The notes under the pieces: model-generated
The model's database searches: none
What the model was told of the DNA's origin: nothing
What the model saw: only the letters and a program-made list of their open reading frames with translations
Shown: in pieces, positions 14,926 to 15,670 of the stretch
How the letters are laid out: every line of letters begins with the position of its first letter
Numbering within the stretch: the stretch's first letter is position 1
DNA from: an uncultured Succinatimonas sp.
GTDB lineage: Bacteria; Pseudomonadota; Gammaproteobacteria; Enterobacterales; Succinivibrionaceae
Length of the DNA stretch: 15,670 nt
NCBI RefSeq assembly: GCF_905203285.1
Contig: NZ_CAJKVK010000045.1
Location: forward strand, 1-15,670
Direction of reading: 5' to 3'
Translations under genes and position numbers: made by a program

Positions 14926-15670
14926 ATGTTATACACAAAGCGCGTTGAGTTTATTCTTCAGGAATTACAGCTAGGCAAGTCGGTAAAGGTTGCGGATTTA
15001 AGCAAGACACTGCAGGTCTCGGTTGATACTATAAGAAGAGATTTGAAGGCGCTTGAGCAGGAAGGGTTAATAAAATATGTAAGAGGCGGGGCGTGCCTTC
15101 CTGATTCAATGCTCTCTTTTTCCAATTTTACCGGTAGGGAAATCGTCAACGCCCAGTTAAAGCGTGAAGCAAGCAGAAAAGCTCTTGCCTATATAAAAGA
15201 AGGGGATATTGTTGCAATAAATTCCGGGACGACGAATACTGTTCTGGCTCAAGAGCTTGCCGGTTTAAACAAGCGGTTTACCGTTGTCACCAACAACTAT
15301 GCGGCTCTTACCATCTTGATGCAGAACCCTTTGATTAAGCTTATTTCCATAGGCGGAGATGTGGACGGACTTGAGCGTTCTTCATACGGAGCCCAATGTG
15401 TACGAGAGTTTGACGAATACATTCCAGATATTGCTTTTTTGTCGATTAACGCCGTAAATGCCGCAGACGGCTTTACCGATTTTCGCTTAAACGAGATCCC
15501 GATAATCAAGTTATTGGCCAAAAATTCCAAGAGGGTCATTGCGGTAATGGACTCAAGCAAGTTCAATAAGATTTCAAAGCGTAAAGTGCTGGCACTTGGT
15601 GACGTGGATCTTCTTATTACAGACTCGCAAGCTAAACATTTGGAAACATTTATTAAAGAAGGTTTAAACG
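14926..15670 (+). CDS. DeoR-family transcriptional repressor, 3' end cut by the window
   Basis: 248 residues are visible, nearly the full length of this family (about 250-260). The N-terminal winged helix-turn-helix of DeoR type lies at about 19-55 ('VADLSKTLQVSVDTIRRDLK' followed by LEQEGLIKYVRGGA). The C-terminal sensor domain has 'KREASRKALAYIKEGD' near 79-94, 'INSGTTNTVLAQEL' near 98-111 (the D/N-S-G-T-T phosphosugar loop), 'VVTNNYAAL' near 120, 'ISIGGD' and 'VIAVMDSSKF'. Members usually bind a sugar phosphate and repress a nearby carbohydrate operon. The target here is not visible and probably lies to the right. I chose the ATG at 14926, which has a weak AGAGA site 8 bases upstream. The frame runs off the window without a stop. 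Confidence 0.93.
   Translation, partial: MLYTKRVEFILQELQLGKSVKVADLSKTLQVSVDTIRRDLKALEQEGLIKYVRGGACLPDSMLSFSNFTGREIVNAQLKREASRKALAYIKEGDIVAINSGTTNTVLAQELAGLNKRFTVVTNNYAALTILMQNPLIKLISIGGDVDGLERSSYGAQCVREFDEYIPDIAFLSINAVNAADGFTDFRLNEIPIIKLLAKNSKRVIAVMDSSKFNKISKRKVLALGDVDLLITDSQAKHLETFIKEGLN

Noticed and set aside
1..15670. CRISPR arrays, insertion sequences, tRNA or rRNA genes, phage attachment sites
   Set aside because: No regularly spaced repeats, transposase-like proteins, terminal inverted repeats or RNA gene motifs were seen on either strand.

Overview
The window looks like a chromosomal segment of a moderately low-GC Gram-negative bacterium, most likely a gammaproteobacterium. The supports are a coaBC-dut gene pair, an RpoN very like the enterobacterial one, a PrpR-type sigma54 activator, a tripartite TRAP transporter and a possible type III secretion chaperone/effector pair. 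A host-associated anaerobe such as a member of the Succinivibrionaceae would fit, but that placement is inference and was not tested.

Layout. (1) 1-2866, plus strand: the 3' part of a protein that resembles two type III chaperone-like (CesT/YbjN fold) units in tandem, followed after 1 base by a 694-aa, Ser-rich, membrane-segment-free protein that may be its secreted partner. (2) 2878-8492, minus strand: a sugar-acid operon transcribed from a textbook sigma54 promoter, in the order dctP-dctQ-dctM (TRAP transporter), a zinc sugar-acid dehydrogenase of the L-galactonate/L-gulonate 5-dehydrogenase type, then a uxaB-type tagaturonate reductase that carries a one-base frameshift. Hairpins lie after dctP, before uxaB and at the operon end. 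(3) 8498-10484: an IHF site, an array of TGTTTCA half-sites and the minus-strand gene for a 622-aa sigma54 activator. (4) 10613-12642, plus strand: rpoN itself, divergent from its probable client activator, followed 2 bases later by a GrpB-family gene. (5) 12690-14450, minus strand: coaBC-dut (coenzyme A and dUTP housekeeping). (6) 14451-14925: a long intergenic stretch with a coaBC promoter, a hairpin and a 23-codon ORF that has a very good ribosome binding site. (7) 14926 to the window end: a DeoR-family repressor, cut by the edge.

How it may work together. The TRAP transporter imports a hexonate. The dehydrogenase oxidises it (L-galactonate to D-tagaturonate is the best fit) and UxaB reduces the tagaturonate to D-altronate for the hexuronate pathway. 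The whole unit is switched on by a PrpR-type activator through IHF-assisted looping to RNA polymerase carrying sigma54, and the gene for sigma54 lies immediately next door. Sigma54 control of a hexonate/uronate operon, and rpoN outside its usual lptB-hpf-ptsN setting, are the most distinctive points. The chaperone/effector-like pair at the left edge is the best candidate for something undescribed.
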